DNA of 64,000 bases from the NCBI RefSeq assembly GCF_902635505.1, contig NC_045427.1, positions 131,934,460-131,998,459 of the forward strand. Reading direction: 5' to 3'. The stretch comes from Sarcophilus harrisii. Taxonomy: Eukaryota; Chordata; Mammalia; Dasyuromorphia; Dasyuridae. Within the stretch, counting starts at the first letter, position 1; every line of letters begins with the position of its first letter. The notes beneath the pieces were generated by a model, which saw only the letters and a list, made by a program, of their open reading frames with translations, searched no databases and was not told the DNA's origin. The translations under genes were made by a program, and so were the position numbers. Positions 33,989 to 46,582 of the stretch are shown here, one piece after another.

Positions 33989-36486
33989 ATGCTTCAATCT
34001 GAATTCAGACACAATCAATTCCTTCTCTGGGTATGGATAGGATTTTTTCATCATAAATCCTTCAGAGTAGTCATGGATCATTGTACTGATGAGAAAAGCA
34101 GTCATTTATAGTTGATCATCCCAGAACATTGCTATTACTTTGTATACAGTACATTTCACTTTACTTGAGAGCTTTCTTTACATAGAGAGCTTTCCATGTT
34201 TTTTTTTCCGAGAGCATTCTGCTCATCATATTCCATAAAACAATAACATTCTATTATAATCATAAACCTCAATTTATTCAGCATTTCCCAATTGAAGGGC
34301 CTCTCCTCAACCTCCAATTTTATGCTCTGAAAAAACCTGCTATAAATATGTTTGTACAAATAGGTCCTTTTCCTTTAAAAAAATTTTCTTTTAGTGTTCA
34401 TGTCAAGTGGTAATACTGTTTGGTCAAAGAATATGAATGAATTTATAGCCTCTTGGGCAAAGATCATATTTTTTGATCATTTATCAATTGAAGCATGGCT
34501 CATTTTTAAAATAAATTTAACTTGGTTCCTTCTACATTTGAGAAATTAGGATTTATCAGAGAAACTTGCTTCAAAATTATTTTTATAATTACTATTACTT
34601 TATCTATATTTCCTTCCATTTACTCGATTCTTTCTCTTCTTTCACCCTATCTGTTCTCAAAAATGTTTTGTTACTGACCACTCCATTCCCTAATATGCTC
34701 CCGCTTTTATCATCCTCCCTCCTTCCCACATTCCATCCTCCTATGTTGAGTGTATATATTATTTCCTCTTGAGCCAATTCTGAGGAGAGTAAGGTTCACT
34801 CAGTCATCCTCTCCTCCTTCTCCTTCCCTCCACTGTAAAAGCTTTTTCTTGCCTCTTTTTATGGCAAATAATTTACATCATTCCATTGCCTTTCCCTTTC
34901 TCCCAGTATATTTCTCTGTTGCTCCTTAATTTCATAAAAAAGATATTATCCCTTCATATTCAACTCACACTTGTGCCTTCTGTCTGTATATACTCCTAAC
35001 TGCCATAGTAATGAGCAAGTTCTAATAAGTTACAAATATCATCCTCTCATGTAGAATGTAAACAGATAAACCTTATTAAGTCCTCTTTTATATCACTTTC
35101 CTGATTACTCTCTTATGCTTATTCTGAGTCCTATGTTTGAAAATCACATTTTCCATTCAGCTTGAATGCATGGAAATTTTTGGTTTCATTGAATTTCCAA
35201 TTTTTCCCCTGAAAGATTACACTCAGTTTTGCTGGATAGGTGATTCTTATTCATATTCCAAACACTCTGATCTTTTAATGTAGAAAGTGCTAAATCTTGT
35301 ATTATCCAGACTGTGACTCCACTATACTTGAATTGTTTCTTTCTGGATGCTTACAATATTTTTTCCTTAACCTGTCTGTTCTGGAATTTGGCTATAATAT
35401 TTCTGAGAGTTTTCATTTTGGGATCTCTTTCAGAAAGTGATGGGTGAATTCTTTCAATTTCTATTTTACTTTCTGGTTCTAAAATATCAAGATAGTTTTC
35501 CTTAATCATTTCTTGAAAGGTGATGTACAGGCTCTTTTTTTTTTTTTTTTTTTTGATCACGACTTTCACGTGGATCAATAATTCTTAAATTATCTCTCCT
35601 TAATCTATTTTTCAGATTAGTTGTTTTTCCAATGAAATAGTACACTTTTTTCATTTTTTTAGTTTTGTTTTATTGCATCTTGATTTCTCATAAAGTCATT
35701 AGCTTTAATTTGCTCAATTCTAATTTTTAAGGAATTATTTTCCTCAATGAGCTTTTGTGCTTTTTTTTTTAAATTTGGCCAATTTTGCTTTTTAAGACAT
35801 GGTTCTCTTCATTAGTTTTTTGCATTTTCTTTTGCACTATTCTCAATTCTGTTCCTAATTTTTCTCTATCTCTCTTACTTGATTTTCAAAATCGCTTTTG
35901 AGCTCTTACATAGTCTGGGCCCAATTCTTATTTTTCTTGGGGGCTTTGCATATAGGAACTTTAAGTTTGTCATCTTTTTCTGAGTGTGTTTTGATCTTTC
36001 TTGGTCTCCATAGTAAGTTTCTATAGTCAGAAACTTTTTCTGTTGCCTGTTCATTTTCATAGCCTATTATGTGGCTTTTAACTTTTTGTGAAAGTAGGGC
36101 TCTGTTTTCAAGGTGGAGGGTGCTCTGTTCCAATCTATTTTCATGGATCCTTCAAGGAATCTGACCAAAAGCCCACTTTCTGCCTTGGAATTGTTAGGAG
36201 TGTCCTCACCTCAATGTAGCTATAATTTCTAGTGTGCTAAAGCAACAGTCTTACATTGCTGGTGTTGGTGCTGAGACTACAGTGGCATGACCTGCATCAG
36301 GATTATACTCTCATCCTGGCATCACATAACTTTTCTGCTGAGTTTCTAAGTTGCCTTAGGCTAAAAATATTCTTTTTGGATGTTCTGATGCTCTAAGGAT
36401 TTGTTTAGAGCTATTATTTAAAGGAATTTGAAGCAGTTTGGGGAGAGGTGAATGAATTCCTGCCTTCACTCCACTATTTTCAAATG
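33643..36486 (-). mobile_element. ORF2-deleted L1 (HAL1-like), apparently complete, antisense
   Basis: Read on the minus strand: a 5'UTR (36,486 to ~36,060), ORF1 remains (36,060 to ~35,000) with MIKENYLDILEPESKIEIER and RNIIAKFQNRQVKEKIL, a linker, then the end of ORF2 and the 3'UTR (34,560 to 33,650), with the rest of ORF2 absent. AGTTGTTTC occurs at both ends (33634-33642 and 36487-36495), a perfect 9-bp target-site duplication, and the left side starts with the T-run expected of an antisense A tail. ORF1 is broken by several stops. The same arrangement recurs at 50.9-53.7 kb. Confidence 0.75.
33872..33990 (+). repeat. (GA)n microsatellite, about 115 bases
   Basis: Nearly pure GAGAGA on the + strand, lying inside the antisense L1 3'UTR, so it grew after that insertion. 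Confidence 0.9.
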
Positions 36487-36669
36487 AGTTGTTTCAAAAG
36501 CCGTTGCAAAATTGGGGGAAAAAAACCTTTTGACAAACAGAGGAAAAGAATGAAATCACAATTCCTTGCTTTCTTATGGAATCCTATTGATAAAAGCTAT
36601 TTTTAAATAAATATATAATTACTTAACCACCATAATTAGGGCAGGTATTTTACTGGTTTAGGGAGGGAG

Positions 36670-36905
36670 GACAGATAAGTGGTGCAACAGATAGAGTACC
36701 AGACCTGAGTTCAAATTTGGCCTCAAACATTTACTACTTGCATGACTCTGGGCGTGATTCAGTCACTTCACCAAATTTGCTTCAGTTTTCTCATCTGTCA
36801 AATAAACTGGAAAAGGAAACACCAAACCACTCCAGTATCTTTGCAAAGAAACAAACCAAAAACCCAAACCCAAATTAGGTCACTACAGGTGAAACACCAT
36901 TGAAA
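36670..36905 (+). repeat. SINE, sense
   Basis: AAGTGGTGCAACAGATAGAG, CTGAGTTCAAATTTGGCC, GTGATTCAGTCACTTCACC, TCATCTGTCAAATAAACTGG and ACCAAACCACTCCAGTATC. Confidence 0.8.
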
Positions 36906-37419
36906 ATAATAAACAACAACAATTCTCATTGTTTAATATTAGAATGTTAGCATTGACCTGCCCTTAATGAAAACATAAAACCAGCTTGTTTTTTCTCATG
37001 TGATGATATTTCAGTCAGTGCCATGTACTCAGAATACTAGATGATCCTAATTTTACACCTCAGACACACAAACCAAAAGAGAAATAGATAAAAGAATAGA
37101 TAGCAAAATAGACTTCCACTATCTCTTAGGAAGTTTGACCAACATAATTTTATAATCACAAGGAGACCAAAATTTCCTCAGTCTAAAAACACTTGATATC
37201 CTCATACAACAGTAATGTAGCAGAGAGCAAATGTGTTCCTTCCCATGGGAAGTCTTTCCCATTCTCTCTTAGTTGTTAGAACTTTCTTCTTCAAATTATC
37301 TTATTCTTAACGGTGGGTAAATATTGTAGACTGAGAAGCTTCTTGAGGACAGTTACCGCCTATTAGTTTGGACTCTTATATCCTTGTAATGTAGCATGGA
37401 GTCTTTCACATAGTGAGTC

Positions 37420-37600
37420 ATAGGTGAAGAGCTGGAGGAAATCTTAGAAGTCATTTGTCCATTTTGTAGATCAGGAAGCTGAGGACTATAAAAGTTAGAT
37501 TATTTGACCAAGGTTATCCAGCTAATGAGTGGCAGATTTGGAATTTAAATATAGGGAATTTTCCCCTAACTCTAAATCAATGACCAGTTAACTCATTTAA
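37420..37600 (-). repeat. MIR-like SINE, antisense
   Basis: AGCTGGAGGAAATCTTAGAA, GTAGATCAGGAAGCTGAGGA and AGCTAATGAGTGGCAGATTT. Confidence 0.65.
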
Positions 37601-37975
37601 CCAATGCTTGTTTAATTGAATTGAATTTGTCCAATGCCCAGCAGTGCTTGCAGTGGCCTTTGTAGAAAGCCACAACCAAAAGTTTCAGGGAAATATTAAA
37701 CTAATAAATACTTTAATAATAACTTTAGGGAGCAATCAGGAGAAGGTCCATCTATTTGGTAGTTATCAAATTCTTACCTAATTAACAGGTTCAAACATAA
37801 AACAGCAAAGTTACATAACTAATGGCAGAACCAAAACCAGAACCCAGTTTTCTGACTCCCAGTTCACTTATATGTATATCTATGACATAATTAATGCACT
37901 ATCCAAAGGGAACATCTTTGCAGTTTTTACAGTACTGGTAATGAATTTTCATTAATTGTCTGGATGAAACTTATA

Positions 37976-38029
37976 GGCAAATTCCACTATCTGAAGCTCA
38001 CGGGCAAGTTCTGTTATCTGAAGCTTATT
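37976..38029 (+). repeat. Imperfect 27-bp tandem duplication
   Basis: GGCAAATTCCACTATCTGAA followed directly by GGGCAAGTTCTGTTATCTGA, each ending in AGCT. Two units only. Confidence 0.75.
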
Positions 38030-39408
38030 GCTTCTTACAGGGGATCAAGCCTGAAACTTTGTTTTAATTAGTGCTGTGTTCTAAGACTATATGAACTAAT
38101 CAGATGCAAGAAAAATATTAAGGGAATTTTGCATGTATTATTGTATATGATAGATATATTCTTGAAAATGTAACATATTTAACTTCAACTTCCTCGTTAT
38201 AGAAATGAGAAAACAGGTCCAAAAGGTTAATAGTTTGTACAAGTCATATTTGGACACACCTTTTCAAGTTGTGAAGGTCTTTGGAAAGGAATGGAAGTGC
38301 TGATAAATGAGAGGAAGGAAAAAGAACTTGAGCTTCTTATGTGCATACATTGAGCTGATCCAACTGGCTTGATTAACAAAGATTTATTAGGTACCCACCT
38401 ATCATACACCTCAGTTAAAATACTATGTTAATACTTCAATGCATTCGTTGATAGATCTCTAAGTTTGTAAGTGTAGTTACTCATTTTAACAGTTTTTATC
38501 AAAACCTATTTATTCTGTCTCTTCAAATGTGACTCTTTTTTGAGTCTTAATGTAAATCATCCACAAAGAATCTGTTTGATGCAGGGAACCTTTCTTTAGA
38601 TTTCTTAATATAGATATCATAGATACCAGTGGAACAAATCAGTTTTCAAGTGGTCAGTCAGTCAACAATCAACAAGCTTTTTTTAAGGATTTATTATGTG
38701 CTAGACATTGTCCTTGGTGCTGAAAATGTAAATACAATTTTTTTGGAAAAAAATTAATTCTTCAAGCATCTATGCTTTTGTCATTATGGGTGGGAACTCA
38801 TTTTGCAAAGATAGATTGCAGCCTTTCTGTAAATTAAAGTTGGCCTTTAAAAATTGTGGATAAAAATTTCTTTAACCCATGTCAAGGCTGGAATCTTTAA
38901 AGTATTTACTAATTATAAGTAAAATTAATTTATTTGAAGGATTTCATGATCTTCCCCTACTTTATTTTGCTTTTACAGAGTCAAACTTGATAGTTATTAT
39001 TCTGGATTCAACTCTTTCCCGCCTTCTCCCAAAAGAAAACACTTTTAAAAAGGCAGAAAATAAAAAATGACCTCTGTCATGAACTTAGCAAGTTTTTTTT
39101 AATTACCATTTCTAGCCATGACCAAGCCAAAGTCATATCTTATCAGCATTTAAATTATGTTCACTGAATTTGTGGAATGCAATTTCTGAACCTGGTTCAT
39201 CTCTTATTAGAGGAAATCTCCTGTAACTACTCACACGTGATTGGGAACTCTAATTCCTATTAAATCTTGATGTAGTATCACTCAATTCATTTCTACTAGA
39301 AAATTCTGATTTTCCAAAGATGATGTCATCAGGTCTGCTCTAATCAAGTCTCCAATCAGAAACATCAGAGAGAAGGTGGCAAAAAAACCTTTGGTAAGAA
39401 GCCTATTC

Positions 39409-39945
39409 TTTTTTTTTTTTAAGTGTCTTTCAAATTCTTTTCCAAACACATGCAAAAATAATCTTCAACATTGAATTCACCTTTGCAATTCTTGGGGTCC
39501 AAATTTTTCTTTCTTCCCCTTTCCCTCCTTCCTAAGACACCAAGCAATCTGATATAAGTTAAACATGCACAATTCTTCTAAATATATTTCCATATTCATA
39601 ATGCTGTGCAAAAAATGTTTCTAAATTTAATATAATCAAAATTATCTATTTTACATTTTGTGATGGTTTCTATATTTTCTTTGGCTCTATATTCTTTATT
39701 TATGCATAGATCTTACAAGTAAACTATTCCATGCTCTCCTAATTTACTTATGATATCACCCTTTATGTCTAAATCATATACCTATTTTGACCTTATCTTG
39801 GTAAACAATATGAGATGCTGATCTATATCTAGTTTCTGTCATGCTGTTTTCCAATTTTTCCAGCAATTTTTGCCAAGTAATGAGTTTATTCTAAAAGTTT
39901 GGATCTTTGGGTTTATCATATAATAGATTACGATGGCAATTTAAT
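39409..39945 (-). mobile_element. L1 3' fragment, antisense, internally deleted
   Basis: Starts with a T-run and L1 3'UTR complement (GCAATCTGATATAAGTTAAA), then jumps to ORF2 complement (TAATATAATCAAAATTATCT, TTTTGACCTTATCTTGGTAA, TTTCCAATTTTTCCAGCAAT). Old, with many changes. Confidence 0.7.
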
Positions 39946-39984
39946 GTAATATAATTCTAAATCACTGTTAATTAAAGAAAAATA

Positions 39985-40815
39985 CTTCAAAACAATTCTG
40001 AAGTACCACTGCATATCTATGAAAAGTGACAAATATTGGAGAGATGAGAGAAAACAGATATACTAATGCGTTGTTAGTGGAATAGGTTACAAGTTCAATT
40101 ATTCTGGAAAACAATTTGAAACTATGCCCTAAGAGTTATATAACTGTTTATAGCTTCAATTTAGTCCTATGCCCACTGGGTCTGTATGTACTTCAAAGAG
40201 ATTAAAGAAAAAGGAAAAGGATCTATATATGCAAAAAAAAAAAATAGCAACTCTTTTGTAGTGGCAAAGAACTAGAAATTGAGGGGATATACATCAAATG
40301 CAGAATGATTGAGTAAATTGTGATGGGATATTATTGTGCTATAAGAAATAACGAGAGGGATGGCTTCCAAAAAAGAAAAAAAGAAAACATGGTAAGACCT
40401 ATACGAACTGAAGCAAAATGAAGTGAGAAAACTGGGAGGTTGCTATGCAAAGTAATAACAATGTTGTAATGACAATCAAGTATAAAAGACTTGGCTACTC
40501 TAATCCATAAAATGATTCAAGACATTTCCAAAGAACTCACAATAATAAAATGCTATTCATCTCCAGAGAGGTAGAATTAATGAATTCTGAATGCAAATTG
40601 AAATATATTTTTTTTCTTTAATTTTTTTTTTGCTTTTTACTATATAATTAATATGGAAATGTTTTGTGTGATTTCATGTATCTATATAATTTATATTATT
40701 TTTCTTATCTTCTCAATGGGTGGAGAGTTGGGAAGGAGGGAGAGAATTTGGAACTTAATTGAAAAAGAAAAGAATGTTTAAGTAAGTAAATAATAATTTT
40801 AAAAGTAAAATAAAA
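39985..40815 (+). mobile_element. L1 3' end, sense
   Basis: ORF2 tail (GAAGTACCACTGCATATCTA, GTGGCAAAGAACTAGAAATT, TATTGTGCTATAAGAAATAA) followed by a 3'UTR with GGGAAGGAGGGAGAGAATTT and an A-rich end. Old, frame lost. Confidence 0.75.
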
Positions 40816-40974
40816 TCAAGCAAATCTTTTAAAAAACAATGCTTCGAATAAGTTTCAGAAGTGTATAATAATGAAATGAGTATAAATTATACATTCATCA
40901 ATTTTGGCTTAATAGAAGGAAAAATTTCCAAATAATTAGAGCAGTACAAAAGTGGAAAGGTTATCTACTTCAAG

Positions 40975-41165
40975 AGGCTACATGATACAATGAAAAGACT
41001 GATGGATTTGAAGTTAGATGATCTGGGTTCTAATCTTGTCTTGCCCCTGACTACCCATGTATTATTGAACATTTTTTATAATTTTTCAGGGTTTCTGTTT
41101 CCTCATTTATAAGATGATTAAGTTGAACTACTAGATTAGCAAAGTTCCTTCCAAAGTTTTCCTTA
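40975..41165 (+). repeat. MIR-like SINE, sense
   Basis: GATTTGAAGTTAGATGATCT, GGGTTCTAATCTTGTCTTGC and TTTCTGTTTCCTCATTTATA. Confidence 0.6.
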
Positions 41166-41349
41166 TTTAAGTCAACAAGAATTATTTCAGCTCAATTAAG
41201 TAAGCATTCAAAGTTGGAAAAATCCCTTTCAGAATCGAAGGTGATAGAAATAGAGTCAATTTAAGAAAAACAAACAGTCTATGCCCCCAAGGAGTTATAT
41301 TTTATTGGAGTTCTCATAAGACTACTTTTCCTTCTTTATCGTCTAATGA

Positions 41350-41885
41350 CAATTTCAGTCTGACTCTGCCCCTCCTTTCTTCTCCTTTTTCCTCTCTTTC
41401 TCTCTCCCTTCTTTATGCCTTTCCTGTTTTCCTTTCCCTCTTCCCTCCCTCCTCCTCTCCCTCCCTTCTTTTCTCCTTTCTTCCTTCCCTCCTTCATTCC
41501 TTTTTTTCCTTTCTCCCTCCCTCTCGCCCTCCTTTCTTTCCTTCCCCCTCTCTTCTTTCTCTCCTTCTTTTCTCTCCTTTCCTTCTTCCTTCTTCCCTCT
41601 TTCTTCCCTGCTTCCTTCCTCCCTCCCTCCCTCCAGCTTTCCTTTCTCTCCATCCTTCCTTTCTTCCTCCCTCCCTCCTTCCTTTCTCCCTCCTTCTCTC
41701 TCTTCCCTCCTTTCCTCTCTTTCTTCCCTCTTTTTTCCTTCCTTCCTCCCTCTCTTCCCTTCCTTTTTCCTTCTTCCCTCCCTGTCTTTCTTTCTTTCTT
41801 TCTTCCTTTCTTTCTTTATTTCTTCCCTCTCTCCCTTCCTTCCTTCTTTCCCTCCTTCCTTTCTTCCTTCTTCTCTCCCTCCCTT
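41350..41885 (+). repeat. Long polypyrimidine tract (~535 bases, TTCC/TTTC/CCTCCC)
   Basis: The + strand is almost all C and T, rich in TTCC units, with only scattered purines. The long open frames on both strands here (Phe/Ser/Pro on one, Lys/Glu/Arg on the other) come from composition and are not genes. Confidence 0.95.
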
Positions 41886-41889
41886 AAAT

Positions 41890-44760
41890 CCAAATCACTC
41901 TTGAAGTACAAGTAGCAATAATGTAGAATGAAGTGGTTAGTGAGACTAGATCAGGTACAACTCATCTGGGTGAGCTTGTTTTTTGTAACATTTTAATAAA
42001 TATATTTCATTGTAATTAGTGTCTTTTATTATATTTTTATCTGATGCATTTATAAAATATGACAGAGAAGAGATCCATAAACTTTACCAGATTATCTGCC
42101 AAAAGGGTCCATAACGTAAAAAGTTAAGAACTTTGGATTAGTTGGTCCCTGATACTCTTTCCAAATCTAAATTTGATTCTACATACTTGTGATTCTATGA
42201 CTCTCTCCTGTTATTGCAGTTTCTTGACTTTCCATGCTGCAATCACCTGAGCAGAATTTCATCTGGGACCCTGTCAACAAAGGATCCTTGATATAAAAAT
42301 CCATTAGGATCCTGGGGACAACATATGTACAAATTCTTGTCTATTTTGTAAACAAAATGACTGATAGTGGAAAAAACTCAACCTGCTGCTCCCATTATTT
42401 TTCTGCTTAGGCAAACATCTCTTTTCTGTGCTTCTTAAGAGCAGGAAATATGTCATTTACAAAATTCTTACCACCCCCTTCGTCTAGAATAAAGGCATAA
42501 AAATGGCAAGCTTTTCCTCTTACCTTCATACTCCATGTAATTTTCTCTGCCTGACTTCTCCACTGTGCCTTATACAATCTCTGCTGTTTTGTTAACGAAC
42601 TCCACTTTATCCTAGGCTTTTTAATTCCTACACTCTTAGCATCCCCAATACTAATAAAAACTTGCTTGACTTTCCCTCAAGAGCTATATTTTTCCTACCT
42701 TCTCTTCTCTTGAATATTCCTTTAATGTTTTCTGGCTGCTAGAGCATAATAGAGCAATCAAGCATATTTCTGGATGTCTTGCCACTCACTCAGTAATCTC
42801 TTTTCTTTGAAATTAGAATTGATTATAGCACCCAATTAAAACTTAAGAAAATAAAAATTAGATTCCTACTTTCTAAGCTGTCTTATTATATTAGTATCTA
42901 ATTTACAGTCTTTCTCTCCACCTTAATTGTGGTCATCTTCCTTGGTAATTTTAATAGTATAGATGATTCTCCCCAGCCCAAACTACCTTGTATTTAACCA
43001 TTTTGGAGCTGTTTTGCATTTAGTTACATATGTATTTATTATACATATGTATCATATAAGCTCATTATCATATAGGCTTGCTAATGAAGATAGCTTCTTC
43101 CATATTTGTATCCCCCAGTCCTAGCACAGTGCCTGACCTATTTATTATAGGGATTTAAGAAATGCTTGCTGATTGAGTGACAGAAAAAAGCTATAAATTA
43201 AAGCAGATTTCTATTGATCAATGAATGGCTAAATGACCTGTGGTGCATGAGAAAAAAAATGAATTTAAGGAACATACATAAGTATAAGAAGGCTTATATG
43301 ACCTGATACAAAGAGAAGTAAGCAGAATCAGCAAGATAATATATATAACCATCTACAATTATGTAAAGAAAAAAGAATATTAACAAAAAAACTACCAAAC
43401 TGAATTTTGAAAAATTATAATGACCAAGCTTAACTTTGAATAAGAGATGTGAAAAGCATCTATCTTTTGGTTAAGGAAGGGACTGGGAGAAAGAATTATA
43501 GATATTGGAAAATGGCATGTACTCCCAGACTTCACTGATGTACTGATCTGGTTTGCTGAACTCCACTACCTTTGTTATTCTTTATATTAAGATATGACTT
43601 TCTATGTGAATGAAAAATGAAAGGAATATTAAAAATATTGAAGAAAATTATTTTTAAATATTCATACTGATAATTCTTTTAACATTCTGCCCTTCCTATT
43701 CACCAATTTCCTAAACTCTCATAATCTCTCTCTTCCTTGTCTGATCATGACAATGATCATACCTCAGATCTCATCATCACCTGAAACCTCAATTCTAGGA
43801 TTCTATATTCTGCTTTCCTTCTAGCCCTCACTCTAAAAGATGAGATCAGGTCCTACTTAATTGAAAAAAGATTACATTCATCCAAAAATGAATTTCCATC
43901 TTGGGCTTTTTCTCTATATTTCAGGACTTCCTAATAGCATCCTTTCCCCGCTCCCTTCATTGCCTTTCCCTTTCCTTTCTTTTTCCCTTTCTTCCCTCCT
44001 TTCCCCCTCTAACAGATAAATATATGGTCCTTTTCTTTATTTTAAAACTAACTTTTTCATTTATACCCTTGCTTTCTTTCATCTCTTCTCAATTCTTACT
44101 CTATTATTTCTTTTCTCCTTCTTTTCCAGTTTTAATCTCTTCTTATCTGTTATGCCTTTTCTTTTAACTTGGAGACATTCTCAAAGAGCCTTCCTTTGGT
44201 TTTATAACCTGTTAAGTTATTTCCCTATTTCTCTTCTCTTTAGTTTTCATTGCCAAAATTCTAGATACAGCATTCTAAAATTGTGGCCTCTACTTTATTA
44301 TCCCCCACTCACTCTTCAGTCCTCTTCAACCTAATTTTCATTCTACCACTCTACTAATTTTGTTTTCCTCAAAGTTACTATTGGCATTCTAATTGCCAAA
44401 TCAGTGATTTTTTTTCCTAAGTCCTCATCCACAATGACTTTTTATCATTTGATATTATTAACCACCGACTGTTTCCTTCCGAAAAGTTTATGGCATTACT
44501 ATTTTCTGCTTCTCCTTTTCAAGTTCTTTCATCACTTTATCTTTCTGACAACCAGTAGGTAACCACCAAGGCTCTTTCATTAGTCTCTTTCACCTCTCTC
44601 CACTCCTTCTGCAATATCATATACTTTCATGACTTCTTTGCATATAACACCCACATATATATTTTTAGTCACATTCTACCCCTCCTCCCCAACCAAGATT
44701 CCACACTATTATTTTCCTCCTGAATATTCTCTACCCATATATCTTGCTGGCACTTAAAAA
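41890..44760. other. Intergenic DNA, partly very old LINE-like sequence
   Basis: No gene. 43,205-43,690 is an L1 3' end. 43,700-44,760 is pyrimidine-rich with phrases such as TCAGATCTCATCATCACC and ACCACCAAGGCTCTTTCA that recall an L2-clade LINE on the + strand, too diverged for a firm call. Confidence 0.45.
43205..43690 (+). mobile_element. L1 3' end, sense (old)
   Basis: ATGAATGGCTAAATGACCTG, AGAGAAGTAAGCAGAATCAG, AAAATTATAATGACCAAGCT and GGGACTGGGAGAAAGAATTA fit an L1 tail of an older subfamily. Confidence 0.65.
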
Positions 44761-44764
44761 TTAA

Positions 44765-44908
44765 CATCCAACCAAGTGTGAAAAAATCTTTATAGCAGGC
44801 CTTTTTGTAGTGGCAAGGAATTGGAAATTGAGTGGATGCCCACCAGTTGGGAAACGACTGAACAAATGCATATGAATGTAATGTAATATTGCAAGTTCTA
44901 AAAGAAAG
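44765..44908 (+). mobile_element. Older L1 3' end, left part (interrupted)
   Basis: ORF2 tail: TTTTTGTAGTGGCAAGGAAT, TGGAAATTGAGTGGATGCCC, GGGAAACGACTGAACAAATG. Continues after the inserted L1, at 46,583. Confidence 0.7.
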
Positions 44909-46572
44909 GCTGTAGTTGTACCAATCTAAAACTGTATTATAAAGCAGCAGTCACCAAAACCATTTGGCATTGGCTAAGAAATAGACTAGTTGATCAGTGG
45001 AATAGGTTAGGTTCACAGGACAAAATAGTAACTATAATAATCTAGTGTTTGACAAACCCAAAGACCCCAGCTTTTGGAATAAGAATTCACTGTTTGACAA
45101 AAAATGCTGGGAAAATAGGAAATTAGTATGGCAGAAACTAGGCATTGACCCACACTTAACATGGTACACCAAGATAAGGTCAAAATGGGTTCATGATCTA
45201 GGCATAAAGAATGAGATTATAAATAAATCAAAAGAACATAGGGTAGTTTACCTGTAAGACCTGTGGAGGAAGAATGAATTTGTAACCAAAGGAGAACTAG
45301 TGATCATTATTGATCACAAAATAGAAAATTGTGATTATATCAAGTTAAAAAGTTTTTGTACAAACAAAACTAATGTAGACAAGATTAGAAGGGAAGCAAC
45401 AAATTGGGAAAACATTTTTATAGTCAAAGGTTCTGATAAAAGTCTCATCTCCAAAATATATAGATAATTGACTCTAATTTATAAGAAATCAAGTTATTCC
45501 TCATTTGATAAATGGTCAAAGGATATGAACAGACAATTTTCAGATGAAGAAATTGAAACTATTTCTATTCATATGAAAAGGTGTTCCAAATCATTATTGA
45601 TCAGAGAAATGCAAATTAAGACAGCTCTGAAATACCACTGCACACATATCAGATTGGCTAAGATGACATGAAAAGATAATGATGAACATAGGAGGGGATG
45701 TGGGACAACTGGGACACTGATACATTGTTGGTAGAACTGTGAATGCATCCAGCCATTCTGGAGAGCAGTTTGGAACTATGCTCAAAAAGTTATCAAACTG
45801 TGCATACCCTTTGATCCAGCAGTGTTACTGCTTGGGCTTATATCCCAAAGAAATACTAAAGAAGGGAAAGGGACCTGTATGTGCAAAAATGTTTGTGGTA
45901 GCCCTGTTTGTAGTGACCAAAAACTGGAAACTGAGTGGATGCCCCTCAATTGGAGAATGGTTGAATAAATTGTGGTATATGAATATTATGGAATATTATT
46001 GTTGGGTAAGAAATGACCAACAGGATGATTTCAGAAAGGCCTGGAGAGACTTACATGAACTGATGCTGAGTGAAATGAGCAGGACCAGGAGATCATTATA
46101 TACTTCAACAACAATACTATATGATGATCAACTCTGATGGACATGGCTCTCTTCAACAATGAGATGGACCAAATCAGTTCCAATTGTTCAATAATGAAGA
46201 GAACCAGCTACACCCAGCAAAAGAACTATGGGAAATGAGTGTGGACCACAATATAGAATTTCCACTCCTTCTGTTTTTATCCACTTGCATTTTTGTTTTC
46301 CTTCTCACGTTATTTTTACCTTATTTCTAAGTTCGATTTTTCTCATGCAGCAAGATAACTGTATGGATATGTATACATATTTTGTGTTTAACATATATTT
46401 TAACCTATTTAACATGTATTGGTCTACCTGCCTTTTAGGGAAGGGGTAGGGGGAAGGAGGGGAAAAATTGGAACAGAAGGTTCTGCAAGGGTCAATGCTG
46501 AAAAATTACCCATGCATATGTCTTGTAAATAAAAAGCTATAATAATAACTTTAAAAAGAAACATCATAGAAA
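44909..46572 (+). mobile_element. 5'-truncated L1 inserted in an older L1, sense
   Basis: ORF2 C-terminal part with few breaks: MFDKPKDPSFWNKNSLFDKK, then HMKRCSKSLLIREMQIKTAL, RRGCGTTGTLIHCW, and WLNKLWYMNIMEYYCWVRND, ending at a TGA at 46135; then a 3'UTR with GGGAAGGAGGGGAAAAATTG and a final TGTAAATAAAAAGCTATAAT. The endonuclease and most of the reverse transcriptase are missing. A short AAAAGAAAG repeat at both edges (near 44,900 and 46,574) is a likely target-site duplication. Confidence 0.85.
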
Positions 46573-46582
46573 AAAAAGAAAG

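Larger units (their letters stand above)
36500..39405. other. Intergenic DNA with a few SINEs
   Basis: Apart from the SINE at 36.67 kb, the MIR-like fragment at 37.42 kb and the small tandem repeat at 37.98 kb, nothing recognised; no coding signal. Confidence 0.6.

Noticed and set aside
41336-41915. Long open frames on both strands (Phe/Ser/Pro-rich and Lys/Glu/Arg-rich)
   Set aside because: They arise from a pyrimidine-only tract; no domain, no splice context, and both strands are open for the same compositional reason.
43700-44760. L2-clade LINE reverse-transcriptase remnant
   Set aside because: Only scattered phrases match; the similarity is too weak by eye to list as an element rather than a possibility.
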